NCBI GenBank assembly: GCA_001972305.1
Contig: BDDD01000557.1
Span: 124,001-188,000 of the forward strand
Length of the DNA: 64,000 nucleotides
From: Cephalotus follicularis
Taxonomy: Eukaryota; Streptophyta; Magnoliopsida; Oxalidales; Cephalotaceae
Direction: 5' to 3'
In this document: piece by piece, positions 1 to 11,326 of the stretch
Layout of the letters: each line of letters starts with the position of its first letter
Position numbering within the stretch: position 1 is the stretch's first letter
The notes under the pieces: model-generated
Told to the model about the DNA's origin: nothing
The model's input: the letters and a program-made list of their open reading frames with translations, nothing else
Databases searched by the model: none
Program-made: the position numbers and the translations under genes

Positions 1-172
1 ATAGCTTAAGGATACATCAACTTGAAGATAAAATATTTTCTTGGAAAGAGGAAGATCACAACTGAAAACAAGACAATAGGAGAAGTGGGAAGCAACCGAA
101 CAGATCTCGAGAAGATCTGAGATCCAAGTTGACCAAAAGAACTAGGGCAGAGGAAGAGATCCGTAGCCACCA
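1..172. other. Unassigned flank left of element G1
   Basis: AT-rich DNA with no convincing reading frame or repeat. It ends where the LTR of element G1 begins (TG at 173). The five bases before the LTR are cacca; the partner target-site duplication cannot be looked for because the far end of G1 is missing. Confidence 0.4.
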
Positions 173-285
173 TGTAATGACCATAATTTTTATTGAAGAT
201 ATTATTTATGGAAATATGTTTACCTTATGTCTTGTGTGTTGTTGTGCATGTTGTTTTGTGTTTGGTATTATGTGTTATGATGAAA

Positions 286-656
286 GCATCGATTGCAAGG
301 AATAAAGCGTCGATAGATTAGTATAAAGCACCAACGGTTACATTAAGCGTCGAAGGAGGCCTCAAAGCATCGACTGACCGGACAAGGCAAAATGGCTTAA
401 GCGTCGATGGTTCCACATGAGCGACGACGCTTTGGTAGTAAACCGATGACGCTTGGGTAGCAAATAACAGAGCTTTAAACTAGTGCGTTTTCGTCTTGGC
501 AACACTCTCAACCGATGACGCTTCGCTTGAAAGCGGAAACGCTTTGTGTAAACTGGCGACGCTTCAATTTCAAGCGTTAGTGCTTAACCTGTGTATCAGT
601 CGAAGAACCTTTGACAAAGCTTGTAAGCGGCGACGCTTGATGCAAAGCGCCGACGC
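286..656 (+). repeat. Phased GTCGAC box array in G1 5' LTR
   Basis: About 15 ten-base boxes related to GCGTCGACGC, such as gcatcgattg, gcgtcgatag, gcgccaacgg and gcggcgacgc. Most are separated by 9-12 unrelated bases, so box starts recur every 19-22 bp. Spacers tend to begin tt and end aaa, extending the palindrome. Confidence 0.85.
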
Positions 657-897
657 TTTGGACTGCAGATCAGCTGCAAAATCTAACTTCTGTCTTTTTG
701 CGAATCAATTACACTAATTAGGGGACACGTGTCAAGCCAGAGAGTGATGACACAAGATATTTTAATGTTAGGAATGAGGAAAAGGACAAGTGTCATTATA
801 TTGGAGAGAGAGTGTGTGTGTCATAACGAAGAGATGACATCATATGGGAAGGTGGCATGGTGACTCATTATGCAAGCTTGCACCCCAAGTTTCTCTC

Positions 898-899
<2 letters not shown>

Positions 900-942
<43 letters not shown>
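900..942 (+). repeat. (AC)n microsatellite
   Basis: About 21 uninterrupted AC units inside the G1 5' LTR. The matching place in the 3' LTR has CT and TA tracts instead (8044-8120). Confidence 0.98.
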
Positions 943-944
<2 letters not shown>

Positions 945-2182
945 GTATATATGTTAGTAGCTTTGGCCTGACAAGAGGTTGTTTTTTGCTGAGTTTGCTA
1001 GGATTAATTCAGCTAAGAGAAGAAGAGAAGGAGATTAAAGCAAAGTAAGGAAAATTTCTACCCCTTTTATGCTAAAGTTTTCTTCTGATATTTCTGGAAA
1101 TTATGCAGCAGAATGTTTTAATCATATCTTCTTCGTTTCTTAATGAAAATTTGAATGGTTGAATGTTTTGGAAACCTTAAGATGTTTTCTAAAACTGTTA
1201 TGTTTTGTATATTTCGAATTTCTGTCAATTTCTTGACGAAACTCTATATTTAAAATTACTGCTCGTATTCTGCTGTCATATGGAACCTGCAACTTTAAAA
1301 ATGCATTAAGCTTCGTTTCTCAATGAAAAATTATGAACCTTATCTTTCTGAAATATTTGAGACGTCTACTATAACTTTACTGTTTTATGTTTTCTTTGAA
1401 AATGAATGTTTCTATATGTAATTTAAGTTTTACAAATGTTATACGATACTGTTTTTATGAATACCTTGAGCTGATCACTCAAAATATTGAGAAATGATTT
1501 TACGAAATGAGAAAAGGTAATGAACTGAGATGAACAACTCTTGGACTGAGATCCAAAGAGGAATAATGGAGCGGAGAGTGCTCGTAGACATGCATGTGAA
1601 TGATAGTAATCGGGGAGTTCACAAGGCCCCGGTGAAGAATGGTTCAGTTGGGTTCTTTAAGTTTATATAACCCCTAAGTTATTTATGAAATGTTTCTGAT
1701 TCATTAGATATGATCAGAAGATGAATGTGATGAAGTATTTATTTTAAACCCTTACTGAGCTATTTTGATGCTCATTCCTTTCAATGTTTTTGTTTTCAAA
1801 TAAATTTTCAGGAAATGATTGAATGTGAAAATTCGAGCTTTTGAGGGAGCTCATAAAAGAAGCTTTGGAAAGGAATTATGTTTTGTATAAACTGCTTTTC
1901 ATGTAACAAGTAAATGTTTTCCGCAGTGTAATGTGTTATGTATTTATATATGTAAGATGTTGACAATGAACATTATGGTTTATGATGTTCTCAAATAAGA
2001 ATATAATGTTAGGAGTTAGTATTGAATGTGATGAGACATATTTGAGATTATGAGCATTTAATGATAAATGTAGCAATAAGTAGGATTATTAAAGTGGTTA
2101 ACGATTACACCCCATGTAACGCACTAGATCCTCGAGGCTCGCATTGAGCTTTAGTAAACTCGGATCGGGGGCGTTACAAGAA

Positions 2183-2193
2183 TGGTATCAGAG
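2183..2193 (+). promoter_or_regulatory. G1 primer-binding site (initiator tRNA-Met)
   Basis: TGGTATCAGAG, four bases after the 5' LTR, is complementary to the 3' end of plant initiator tRNA-Met. This is the usual primer for minus-strand synthesis in these elements. Confidence 0.9.
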
Positions 2194-2252
2194 AATTGAA
2201 TATTGCTATATTTTGAGGATATAAATTGTGTATTTGCTAACCTGATTTTCAG

Positions 2253-2640
2253 ATGTCAACAACGAGTGAATCTTACAACTCGGATGCTAGTACGAGATTC
2301 TCCCGTTGTGGATCATCTGAAACAGTGGAATGGCAAGTACAAGTTTTAATGGCTAGGAACCAGGAGCTTCGAGAAGAAAAAGAAAATTTGAGACAGATTA
2401 TAGCAAACAACCGAGAGGAATTCTATATACATATATCATATGGAAGAAGAGTATAATCAGGAATTAGAAAGAAAAGATGAAATTCTTAGGGAAATTAAGT
2501 CAGGACTGAGGATCCTTTTAAGGTATGTTTGGGGAATCAACTGGATAATTATGCGAGGAGTTAGAGAAAACTTGTGGATGATGATAAGGCGTATTCAAGA
2601 GGAGTTTCTTGATGTTGATGATTCTAGCAATGAAGATTAG
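2253..2640 (+). CDS. G1 leader reading frames upstream of gag
   Basis: Two short overlapping reading frames (67 and 66 residues) lie between the primer site and gag. The first has a Ser/Thr-rich start (MSTTSESYNSD) and then a charged heptad-like stretch rich in Glu, Arg and Leu (around QVLMARNQELREEKENLRQI), suggesting a coiled coil. The second is also charged, ending in an acidic tail (DVDDSSNED). I do not recognise a family. A separate coding region ahead of gag is not standard for Tekay elements as I know them. It may be an accessory gene or a chance open stretch, and I give it no function. Confidence 0.35.
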
Positions 2641-2851
2641 AGAGACAAGGAAGAAACTTTGTATGATATGTATAATTGTAGAAATGTAAGATATGTATAA
2701 TTGTATAAATGTAAGATATGTATAAAAGAAATGTAAGATAAATAAAAGTGTTAGTTCTTTGTAAGATCTGGAGTATTAGAATTTAATTGTTTTGCCTAAC
2801 ATATGAGTAGAATTGTCTAAGATTAAGAACTAACTTGTGAATGCTAACTAG

Positions 2852-3850
2852 ATGGCTAACGTAAGAAGGAATCGTGGTCAAAGAAGAAATGGGAATGCAC
2901 AAGACGATGGAGAAAATAATTCTCTAACCGCGGTGTTGAATCAATTAACTCATGTTATTGCTAATAACAACAATAATAACCACCAAGAGCCTTTGCCAGC
3001 AAGGCCAACCCTTAAGAAATTCGCAAGACAAAATCCAAAGACTTTCTCGGGAACGGTTGATCCTATGGAAGCCGAGACGTGGATCTAAGGGATTAAGAAG
3101 ATTTTCAGAGCATTAAATTACATTGACCGTCAGAAGGTAGAATTTTCAATCTACAAGTTAGAGGGAGAAGCCTATCAATGGTGGAACATGATCGAGAGAA
3201 CGAAAGCCCATTGGGAGTTAGAAGCAATAACATGGGAAGAGTTTAAGAAAATATTTATGGGTAAATATTTTCCTCAAGCAATGAAGGACAAGATGGAGGA
3301 GGACTTCCTCCATTTGGAGCAAGGTGAGTCGGTAACCGTAGCCCAATTTGAGGCAAACTTTGCTAGATTGTCTCGAGATGCGGCTCACATTGTTTCAACG
3401 GAAGAGCGAAGGGCAAACAGGTTTTTCCAGGGCCTGAAACCGCACATTCGAAGGCTATTAATAGCACAAGACCTACAAACCTACGAAACAGCATTGAAGT
3501 GTGCGTTGAGAATAGAGATGGACAATAAAAAACATCAATAGAAACAGGCAAAGCAGGGACAAGGAAAGAGGAAGGACGGAGAATCCTCTGACAACAAAAA
3601 TAAGAAAGCGAAGTTTGACCTTAAAACTTGTCAGCAATGTGGGAAGGTTCATCATGGAAAGTGTTTACAAGGAACGAGAGCTTGCTATAAGTGTGGAAAG
3701 CAAGGACATCAAGCAAGGGAGTGTCAACCAGGGCAAAATCAAGCTCAACGACCAATCAAATGCTATAATTGTGGTCAGAAAGGGCACATGTTGAACCAAT
3801 GCACCCGAACAAAGATGGGAGGACAAGGAGAGGGTGGAGCACAGCAAAGA
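2852..3850 (+). pseudogene. G1 gag (capsid/nucleocapsid)
   Basis: It opens with the basic MANVRRNRGQRRNG. The retrotransposon gag domain follows, including YQWWNMIERTKAHWELEAITWEEF and the FMGKYFPQAMKDKMEEDFLHL region typical of plant Ty3 capsids. The C-terminal part (3620-3810) is nucleocapsid with two clear CCHC knuckles, [14 protein letters not shown] and [14 protein letters not shown], preceded by a Cys-rich [12 protein letters not shown] segment. Gag would form the particle and bind element RNA. It is an old, broken copy. Confidence 0.88.
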
Positions 3851-3899
3851 GCACCGGCTAGGACATATGCTATGACAGCTATTGAGGTGGAGAATCCTA

Positions 3900-6800
3900 A
3901 TGACGTGGTGACAGGTACTTTTTCCGTATGCTCTAAAACTGCTCATATATTGTTTGATACGGGTGCGACGCATTCATTTGTGTCCTTATCTTTTGTGAAT
4001 CATTTAAGTACATCACAAGATTTGGAGATAAGTTTAGCAGTTGAAACACCAAATGGAAATACCCTGATGGCTGACAAAGTAAATAAGTCTTATGAACTAG
4101 AACTTTGTGATAGGAAGTTACTAGTAGACCTATTACCTCTAGCAATCCTGAATTTCGACGTGATACTAGGCATGGATTGGCTCTCAGCAAATCATGCTAG
4201 TGTCGACTGTTTCAAGAAGGAAGTTAGGTTTGCTATACCTAATCAACTCGAGTTTATTTTCCGAAGCACGAGTGTTAGTAAACCATTAAGCTTCATTTCA
4301 ATAATTCAAGCGAAACGATTGTTGAAAAGCTGTTGCGAAGGTTATCTCGCATATGTAGTGGACACCAAGGAAGAGAAGATGAGGATAGAAGATGTTCATA
4401 TTGTTAAGGAGTTTACGGACGTATTTCCTGAAGATCTACCTGGCTTACCACCGGATCGAGAAGTAGAAATTGCAATTGACATAGTCCCTGGAACGACTCC
4501 TATTTCGAAGAGTCCTTACCGAATGGTGCCAACTGAGTTGAAGGAGTTGAAGAATCAGTTGCAAGAGCTTTTAGATAAAGGATTTATCCGACCTAGTATA
4601 TCACCATGGGGTGCATCGGTGTTGTTCGTAAAGAAGAAAGACGAGACAAAGATACTTTGTATCAATTATCGAGAACTGAATCAAGTTACCATCAAGAACA
4701 AGTATCCACTGCCAAGGATCGACGATTTATTTTATCAGCTCAAGAACGCTCGATATTTCTCGAAGATTGATCTTCGATCGGGTTACCATCAAGTGAAGGT
4801 TAAGAAAGATGATATACCGAAAACTGCTTTCCGGACAAGATATGGACATTACGAGTTTTTGGTAATGTCATTTGGATTAACGAATGTTCCAACTGTATTC
4901 ATGGATTTAATGAATAGGATATTCAGTGAATTTTTGGATTAGTTTATGATAGTTTTCATTGATGAAATTTTGGTATACTCAAAGAGTTGAGAGCAGCATG
5001 AAGATCACTTGACTAGCGTGTTACAAACACCGAGGAAGGAACGACTTTACGCTAAGTTCAGTAAATGCCAATTTTGGATGGAGGAGGTATCCTTTTTGGG
5101 TCACGTGATCACATGGGAAGGTATTTCTGTAGACCCAACTAAAACAGAGGCGATAAGAGAGTGGCAGATACCAACAACGGTAGTCGAGATATGAAGTTTC
5201 TTGGGATTGGCGGGCTACTATAGAAGGTTTGTCAAAAATTTCTCTCGCATTGCGAACCCTCTTACGAGGTTGACATAGAAGAATGTTAAATTCGAATGGT
5301 CTGACCAATACGAACGAAGTTTCTTGGAATTAAAGGAGAGATTGATGAATGCACCGATATTAGCCTTGCCATCTGGATCAAAAGGTTTTGTGGTGTATAG
5401 CGATGCGTCTCGCAAAGGGCTTGGTTGCGTGTTGATGCAACAAGGGAAGGTGATTGCTTATGCTTCTAGAGAACTTAAAGCGCATGAACAGAATTATCCT
5501 ACTCATGATCTCGAATTGGCTGCAGTCATCTTTGCACTGTAGATTTGGAGGCACTATTTATATGGAGAGAAGTGTGAAATTTTCACCGATCACAAAAGCC
5601 TCAAATATATTTTCACCCAAAAGGAGTTAAATATGAGGCAAAGGATATGGCTTGAACTCTTTAAGGATTATGATTGCACCATTCAGTACTATCCGGGGAA
5701 AGCAAATGTCATGGCGGACGCCCTGAGTCGAAAGAGTACGGGAAATTTGGCAATGATTACGACACATGAGGAATTAATAAGAGATTTCCAAAGGTTGAAC
5801 TTGGAAGTTAGAAAACAAGGAGAATGAGCTTCTTTATCTCAAATCATAGCTCAACCAGCTCTAGTTGAAAGAATAAAGCAATGTCAGTTTGACGATTTGG
5901 AGCTCAAGAAGATAGCGGAGGGAGTGCGTAATGGAAAAGCTTCACATTTTAACTTAGGAGTCGATGGTATTTTGAGATTCGATTCAAGATTGTGTGTCCC
6001 ATCTAATGCGGATTTGAAGAATGAAGTATTGGCGGAAGCACATAGTTCGAATTTTTCAGTCCACCCTGGAAGTACAAAGATGTATAGGGATTTACGAGAC
6101 CTGTATTGGTGGAATAATATGAAAAGAGAAATTGCGGACTTTGTGTCAAGGTGTCTTATTTGCCAACAGGTTAAGGCTGAACATCAGTTTCCAAAAGGGA
6201 CTCTACAACCGCTTCCCATACCCGAGTGGAAGTGGGAGCATATCAGCATGGACTTCGCAACTGGACTTCCAAGAACAGCTAAAGGGAATAACGTAATATG
6301 GGTGATTCTGGATCGTTTAACGAAAACTACTCATTTTCTACCGGTTAAGGACAGTCATTCATTGTGTCAATTGGCGAGGATTTATGAACAAGAGATTATT
6401 AGATTACATAGCGTACATGTATCGATTGTTTCAGATCGAGACCCCCGTTTCACATCAAGATTTTGGAAGAGTCTACAAAATGCTTTGGGCACAAGATTAA
6501 ATTTTATTACGGCATACCACCCGCAGATCGATGGGCAATCAGAACGGATTATCCAAATATTGGAAGACATGCGAAGAGCCTGTGTTATAGATTTTCAAAG
6601 GAGTTGGGAGTAGCATGTCACTATGATTGAATTTTCCTATAATAATAGTTTCCAAGCTAGCATTCAGATGGCACCTTTCGAAGCACTTTACGGACGAAGG
6701 TGTCGAATGCCTATCTGTTGGGAGGAAGGAGGAGAACGGAAACTATTGGGACCGGAAATGGTACAAGTAACTATGGAAAAGGTAAAGCTGATTCAGAAAT

Positions 6801-7285
6801 GCCTCTTAACAACCAAAAGTAGACAAAAGAGCTATGCAGATAAGAGACGCAGGGAGTTGAAGTTTGAAATGGGAGATTTTGTATTTCTAAAGGCATCGCC
6901 ATGGAGAGGGGTAATGAGATTTGACAAGAAGGGAAAGCTTAGTCCTCGGTACATTGGACCATTCGAGATTCTAGAAAGAATTGGGGAAGTTGCGTATAGG
7001 CTTGCATTGCCACAAAATCTCTCTCACGTTCACAATGTGTTCCATTTATCTCTACTCCGAAAATATATGGCAAACCCATCTCATATTCTAAGTGTTGAAT
7101 CGATACAAGTGCATGAAGATTTGTCTTACAACGAGCAGCTGGTGGAAATCCTGGATTATAAAGAACAAATTCTATGGACCAAGACAATTCCTTTAGTAAA
7201 AGTGCTGGGGAGGAATCATGGAGTCGATGAAGCCACTTGGGAATTGGAAGAGACAATGAGACAAGAATACCCTTATCTTTTTTAA
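3900..7285 (+). pseudogene. G1 pol: PR-RT-RH-INT-chromodomain
   Basis: Domains in order. Protease is at about 3930-4230 ([21 protein letters not shown]). Reverse transcriptase is at about 4480-5000 ([32 protein letters not shown]). RNase H is at about 5330-5760 ([21 protein letters not shown] at its end). Integrase is at about 5990-6700, with an HHCC zinc finger (VHPGSTKMYRDL...CLICQQVKAEH) and a DDE core (HISMDFATGLPR, VSDRDPRFTSRFWK). The chromodomain is at about 7090-7285 (LVKVLGRNHGVDEATWE). Integrase chromodomains are known to steer chromoviruses to heterochromatin. The gene is broken at several points. Confidence 0.9.
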
Positions 7286-7323
7286 GGCTGCTGTGTAACA
7301 AATTTTGAGGACAAAATTTTTGT

Positions 7324-7336
7324 AAGGAGGGTAGAA
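7324..7336 (+). promoter_or_regulatory. G1 polypurine tract
   Basis: AAGGAGGGTAGAA lies immediately before the 3' LTR (TG at 7337). It follows the common plant Ty3 motif TTTTGAGGACAAAATTTTTG. This is the expected plus-strand priming site. Confidence 0.85.
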
Positions 7337-7449
7337 TGTAATGACCATAATTTTCATTGAAGATATTATTTATGGAAATATGTTTACCTTATGTCTTGTG
7401 TGTTGTGGTGCATGTTGTTTTGTGTTTGGTATTATGTGTTATGATGAAA

Positions 7450-7808
7450 GCGTCGACCACAAGGAATAAAGCGTCGACAAATTAGTATAAAGCGCCAACG
7501 GTTACAGTAAGCGTCGAAGGAGGCCTCAAAGCGTCGACTGACCGGACAAGACAAAATGGCTTAAGCGTCGACGGTTCCACATGAGCGGCAACGCTTTGGT
7601 AGTAAACTGATGACGCTTGGGTAGAAAATAACGGAGCTTTAAACCAGTGCGTTTTCGTCTTGGCAACACTCTCAACCGACGACGCTTCGCACGAAAGCGG
7701 CAACGCTTTGTGTAAACTGGCGACGCTTCAATTTCAAAACCTATGTATCAGTCGAAGAACCTTTGACAAAGCTTGTAAGCGGTGACACTTGATGCAAAGC
7801 GCCGGCGC
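7450..7808 (+). repeat. Phased GTCGAC box array in G1 3' LTR
   Basis: Counterpart of 286-656 with the same phase. Several boxes keep CG where the 5' LTR has CA or TG, for example gcgtcgactg against gcatcgactg, so this copy shows the original box better. Confidence 0.85.
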
Positions 7809-8040
7809 TTTGGACTGCAGATCAGCTGCAAAATCTAACTTCTGTCTCTTTGCGAATTAATTACACTAATTAGGAGACACGTGTCAAGCCATAGAGTGAT
7901 GACACCAAATATTTTAATGTTAGGAATGAGGAAAAGGACAAGTGTCATTATATTTGAGAGAGTGTGTGTGTGTCATAATGGAGAGATGAAATCACATGGC
8001 AAGGTGGCATGGTGACTCATTATGCAAGCTTGCACCCCAA

Positions 8041-8043
<3 letters not shown>

Positions 8044-8096
<53 letters not shown>

Positions 8097-8120
8097 TATA
8101 TATATATATATATATATTAT
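8044..8120 (+). repeat. (CT)n(TA)n microsatellite
   Basis: About 22 CT units followed by an imperfect TA tract in the G1 3' LTR, at the position where the 5' LTR has an AC tract. Confidence 0.97.
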
Positions 8121-8405
8121 GTTAGTAGCTTTGGCCTGAGAAGAGGTTGTTTTTTGCTGAGTTTGCTAGGATTAATTCAGCTAAGAGAGAAAGAGAAGGA
8201 GATTAAAGCAAAGTAAGTTTTCTTCTGATATTTCTGGAAATTATGCAGCAAAATATTTTAATCATATCTTCTTCGTTTCTTGATAAAAATTTGAATGGTT
8301 GAATGTTTTGGAAACCTTAAGATGTTTTCTAAAACTGTTATGTTTTGTTATATTTCGAATTTCTATCAATTTCCTGATGAAACTCTATGTTTAAAATTAC
8401 TGCTC

Positions 8406-8465
<60 letters not shown>
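8406..8465 (+). repeat. (TA)n(TG)n microsatellite
   Basis: A second compound microsatellite in the G1 3' LTR. It heads the second copy of the duplicated LTR segment. Confidence 0.97.
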
Positions 8466-8466
<1 letters not shown>

Positions 8467-9600
8467 TGTAGCTTTGGCCTGAGAAGAGGTTGTTTTTTGC
8501 TGAGTTTGCTAGGATTAATTCAGCTAAGAGAAGAAGAGAAGGAGATTAAAGCAAAGTGAGGAAAATTTCTACCCCTTTTATGCTAAAGTTTTCTTCTGAT
8601 ATTTCTGGAAAATTATGCAGTAGAATGTTTTAATCATGTCTTCTTCGTTTCTTGATGAAAATTTGAATGGTTAAATGTTTTGGAAACCTTAAGATGTTTT
8701 CTAAAACTGTTATGTTTTGTATATTTCAAATTTCTGTCAATTTCTTGACGAAACTCTATGTTTAAAATTACTGCTCGTATTCTGCTATCATATGGAACCT
8801 GCAACTTTAAAAATTCATTACAGCTTCGTTTCTCAATGAAAAATTACGAACCTTATCTTTCTAAAATATTTGAGACGTCTACTATAACTTTACTTTTTTA
8901 TGTTTTCTTTGCAAATGAATGTTTATATATGTAATTTAAGTTTTACAAATGTTATACGATACTGTTTTTATGAATACCTTGAGCTGATCACTCAAAATAT
9001 TGAGAAATGATTTCACGAAATGAGAAAAGTTAATGAACTGAGATGAACAACTCTTGGACTGAGATCCAAAGAGGGATAATGGAGCGGAGAGTGCTCGTAG
9101 ACATGCATGTGAATGATAGTAATCGGGGAGTTCACAAGTCCCCGGTGAAGAATGAATCAGTTGAGTTCTTTAAGTTTATATAACCTCTCAGTTATTTATG
9201 AAATGTTTATGATTCATTGGATATGATCAGGAGATGAATATGATGAAGTATTTATTTTAAACCCTTACTGAGCTATTTTGATGCTCATTCCTTTCAATGT
9301 TTTTGTTTTCAAATAAATTTTCAGGAAATGATTGAATGTGAAAATTCGAGCTTTTGAGGGAGCTCATAAAAGAAGCTTTGGAAAGGAATTATGTTTTGTA
9401 TAAACTTCTTTTCATGTAACAAGTAAATGTTTTCCGCAGTGTAATGTGTTATGTATTTATAGATGTAAGATGTTGACAATGAACATTATGGTTTATGATG
9501 TTCTCAAATAAGAATATAAAGTTAGGAGTTAGTATTGAATGTGATGAGACATATTTGAGATTATGAGCATTTAATGATAAATGTAGCAATAAGTAGGATT

Positions 9601-9786
9601 GTGAAAGCTTATGCAAGATATGAAAGTTTTTTTTAAAGCTTATGCAACGAACCCTAATTAAACTATATTAGAAGTTTGTTAGACAAAAACCAAAACGGGA
9701 ATATAAACACAAGCAAATAATATGAATCAGTCAAACAAATTAAAACGAATTTAAAACTTGCTTTCTCGGCAACAGTGCCAAAAACT
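9601..9786 (-). mobile_element. X element: stub of interior with tRNA-Asp-type primer site
   Basis: Read on the minus strand, this stub follows the end of the X LTR (gtgaaca). The stub opens agtttttggcactgttgccgag, which resembles the tRNA-Asp primer motif TGGCGCCGTTGCCGGGGA of Athila/Tat-group elements (9765-9780). About 190 bp of leader is left before the truncated G1 LTR. Confidence 0.65.
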
Positions 9787-9983
9787 TGTTCACGCGTTTA
9801 GAATGTTTTAAAATTTAAACCGCAAGTGAACGGTTGTACAGTAACGGGTCGAACGCTAGGAAACACCCTAAATTAATTTTAATCTATCAAACCTAGGGGA
9901 AGTATGAAAAATTGAGGTCCAATTATGAAAACTACTCCTAAAACATGTAAAACAAACTAATTAATTTGAAATAGGAACTGAAG

Positions 9984-10044
9984 GCGTCGACGCTTTGTCA
10001 CTAGGCGTCGTCGTGAATACTGGGAATAATGAAAGCGTCGATGC
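9984..10044 (-). repeat. GTCGAC boxes near the 3' side of the split X LTR
   Basis: gcgtcgacgc, then gcgtcgtcg 21 bp later, then gcgtcgatgc just before the G2 insertion point. The next box lies just beyond G2, at 17816. Confidence 0.75.
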
Positions 10045-11179
10045 TTAAGTTGTCACACCCCGCCTTTAAATTCCATTACATTTAGACAACATATGTGGTG
10101 ATATCAGGAATAAGTATAATAATTCAGCATTCTAATTAACAAATCAACAATATAAGCGGAAGCATTTAAAACTGGATTACAACGTCATCCGCACGCAACC
10201 CATACTACGTGCGTATACAATCCATCAAATTATCCTTATACATAAGGAAAGGTAAAACAACAACGGAGTGCGAACCGTTCATTACAAATACAAATCATAA
10301 GGATAACAACCTTAAGCAGAATAGAAACTCTCCAAAAGCTTCAGCAGCACTCCACGAACGCCCTTGCTTAATCTGAAATTGTAGGGGGTTAGCCGTTGTC
10401 CTCACTTGGCTAAGTAGGAAGATAAAGCATGTAATTGAATCTATAAATGTAAATATACATGACAGTTTAAATGAAATGACATATATATATATATTCCAAT
10501 ATATACGCAATCATGCCAAATGGCCATAGACAGTACAATGCAAGAATACCGCACAAGGGTACAATCAATTAGTTTAGTGGTTTGGGTGTCACATATCGCA
10601 ACTCCTAGCACCAACTGTGCACCACTTATCTATCACCCTTCACTCCGAAGATGATAGATCAGGTCAGTTACTACCGGCATTAGCGGGTAGTTTAACAATC
10701 AAGATCTGTATTGCAGACAGTTTGCGTGGATACTCTAGCCAACTCCTGGCACATAGGACCACCTCCGTAGCCAGTGATGTCTCCTATCACTCGACTAACG
10801 ACAATAGCATAGACAAACAGTTCAATCAATTCAATGACAATATTACATATATCTATAATATGCAATATAACGGTAGTTTTCATTTTTAGGAAACATAATA
10901 ATTCAGTCAGTGGTTCTCTTGGAGAACAAAACGATACAGTACCTCTTGTAGAGGAATATAGCAATTGTATACAATAAGATTTTCTATATGAAATCCGTTG
11001 TTAAAAATCATTAATTATGCTCAAAGCATTAAGTTGGTAAAATCCTTGGATATATATATAACAGTAGTAATTTCATTAAATAATAGTAACAATAGTTACA
11101 TTATAGCAGATCAAGGATAATTGCAACCATAATCAAGTCAATCAATCAATCTGAACATTTCTATAATTACTGTTCTAAA

Positions 11180-11326
11180 GCGTCGACAGTTTCTGTGTAA
11201 GCGTCGACGGTTGTTATCTAAGCGTTGACACTACACGCAAGATCAAAGCTTAAGCGTCGACATTCTAAGCCTTAACAGGAGTTTCCCAAACCAAAGCGTC
11301 GACGTTCTTAACTTAAGCGTCGGCAA
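11180..11326 (-). repeat. Phased GTCGAC box array 1, G2 3' LTR
   Basis: gcgtcgacag, gcgtcgacgg and gcgttgacac follow at 21-bp steps. Later boxes gcgtcgacat and gcgtcgacgt are 42 bp (2 x 21) apart, and gcgtcggcaa comes 21 bp after that. Confidence 0.85.

Larger units (their letters stand above)
173..2178 (+). repeat. G1 5' LTR
   Basis: It starts TGTAATGACC and ends GCGTTACA just before the primer site. It matches the sequence from 7337 to 9600. Inside are a GTCGAC box array (286-656), an AC microsatellite (900-942), and the U5-like segment that precedes the primer site. Confidence 0.92.
173..9600 (+). mobile_element. G1: Ty3/Gypsy chromovirus, Tekay-like, nearly full length
   Basis: The element has a 2.0-kb 5' LTR (TG...CA), an initiator-Met primer site, gag with CCHC knuckles, and pol in the order protease, reverse transcriptase, RNase H, integrase, chromodomain. 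A polypurine tract and a second LTR follow, the latter lacking its last 90 or so bases. The order integrase after RNase H and the C-terminal chromodomain place it among chromoviruses; the long LTR suggests the Tekay/Del lineage. It is a fossil with several breaks in its coding region. The two LTRs differ at a few percent of sites by eye, so it is not a recent insertion. At 9600 it abuts the interior of X. Confidence 0.9.
7337..9600 (+). repeat. G1 3' LTR, truncated and internally duplicated
   Basis: It matches the 5' LTR from its first base but stops after aagtaggatt, leaving out the last 90 or so bases. It is nevertheless longer than expected. A segment of roughly 340 bp, beginning with a microsatellite and tagctttggcctgagaagag, occurs twice (from about 8044 and from about 8404). 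Confidence 0.9.

Noticed and set aside
857-1048. Short open frame with a His-Thr repeat
   Set aside because: It is the AC microsatellite translated inside the G1 LTR. The matching frame in the 3' LTR (8022-8216) encodes a different repeat, so there is no protein conservation.
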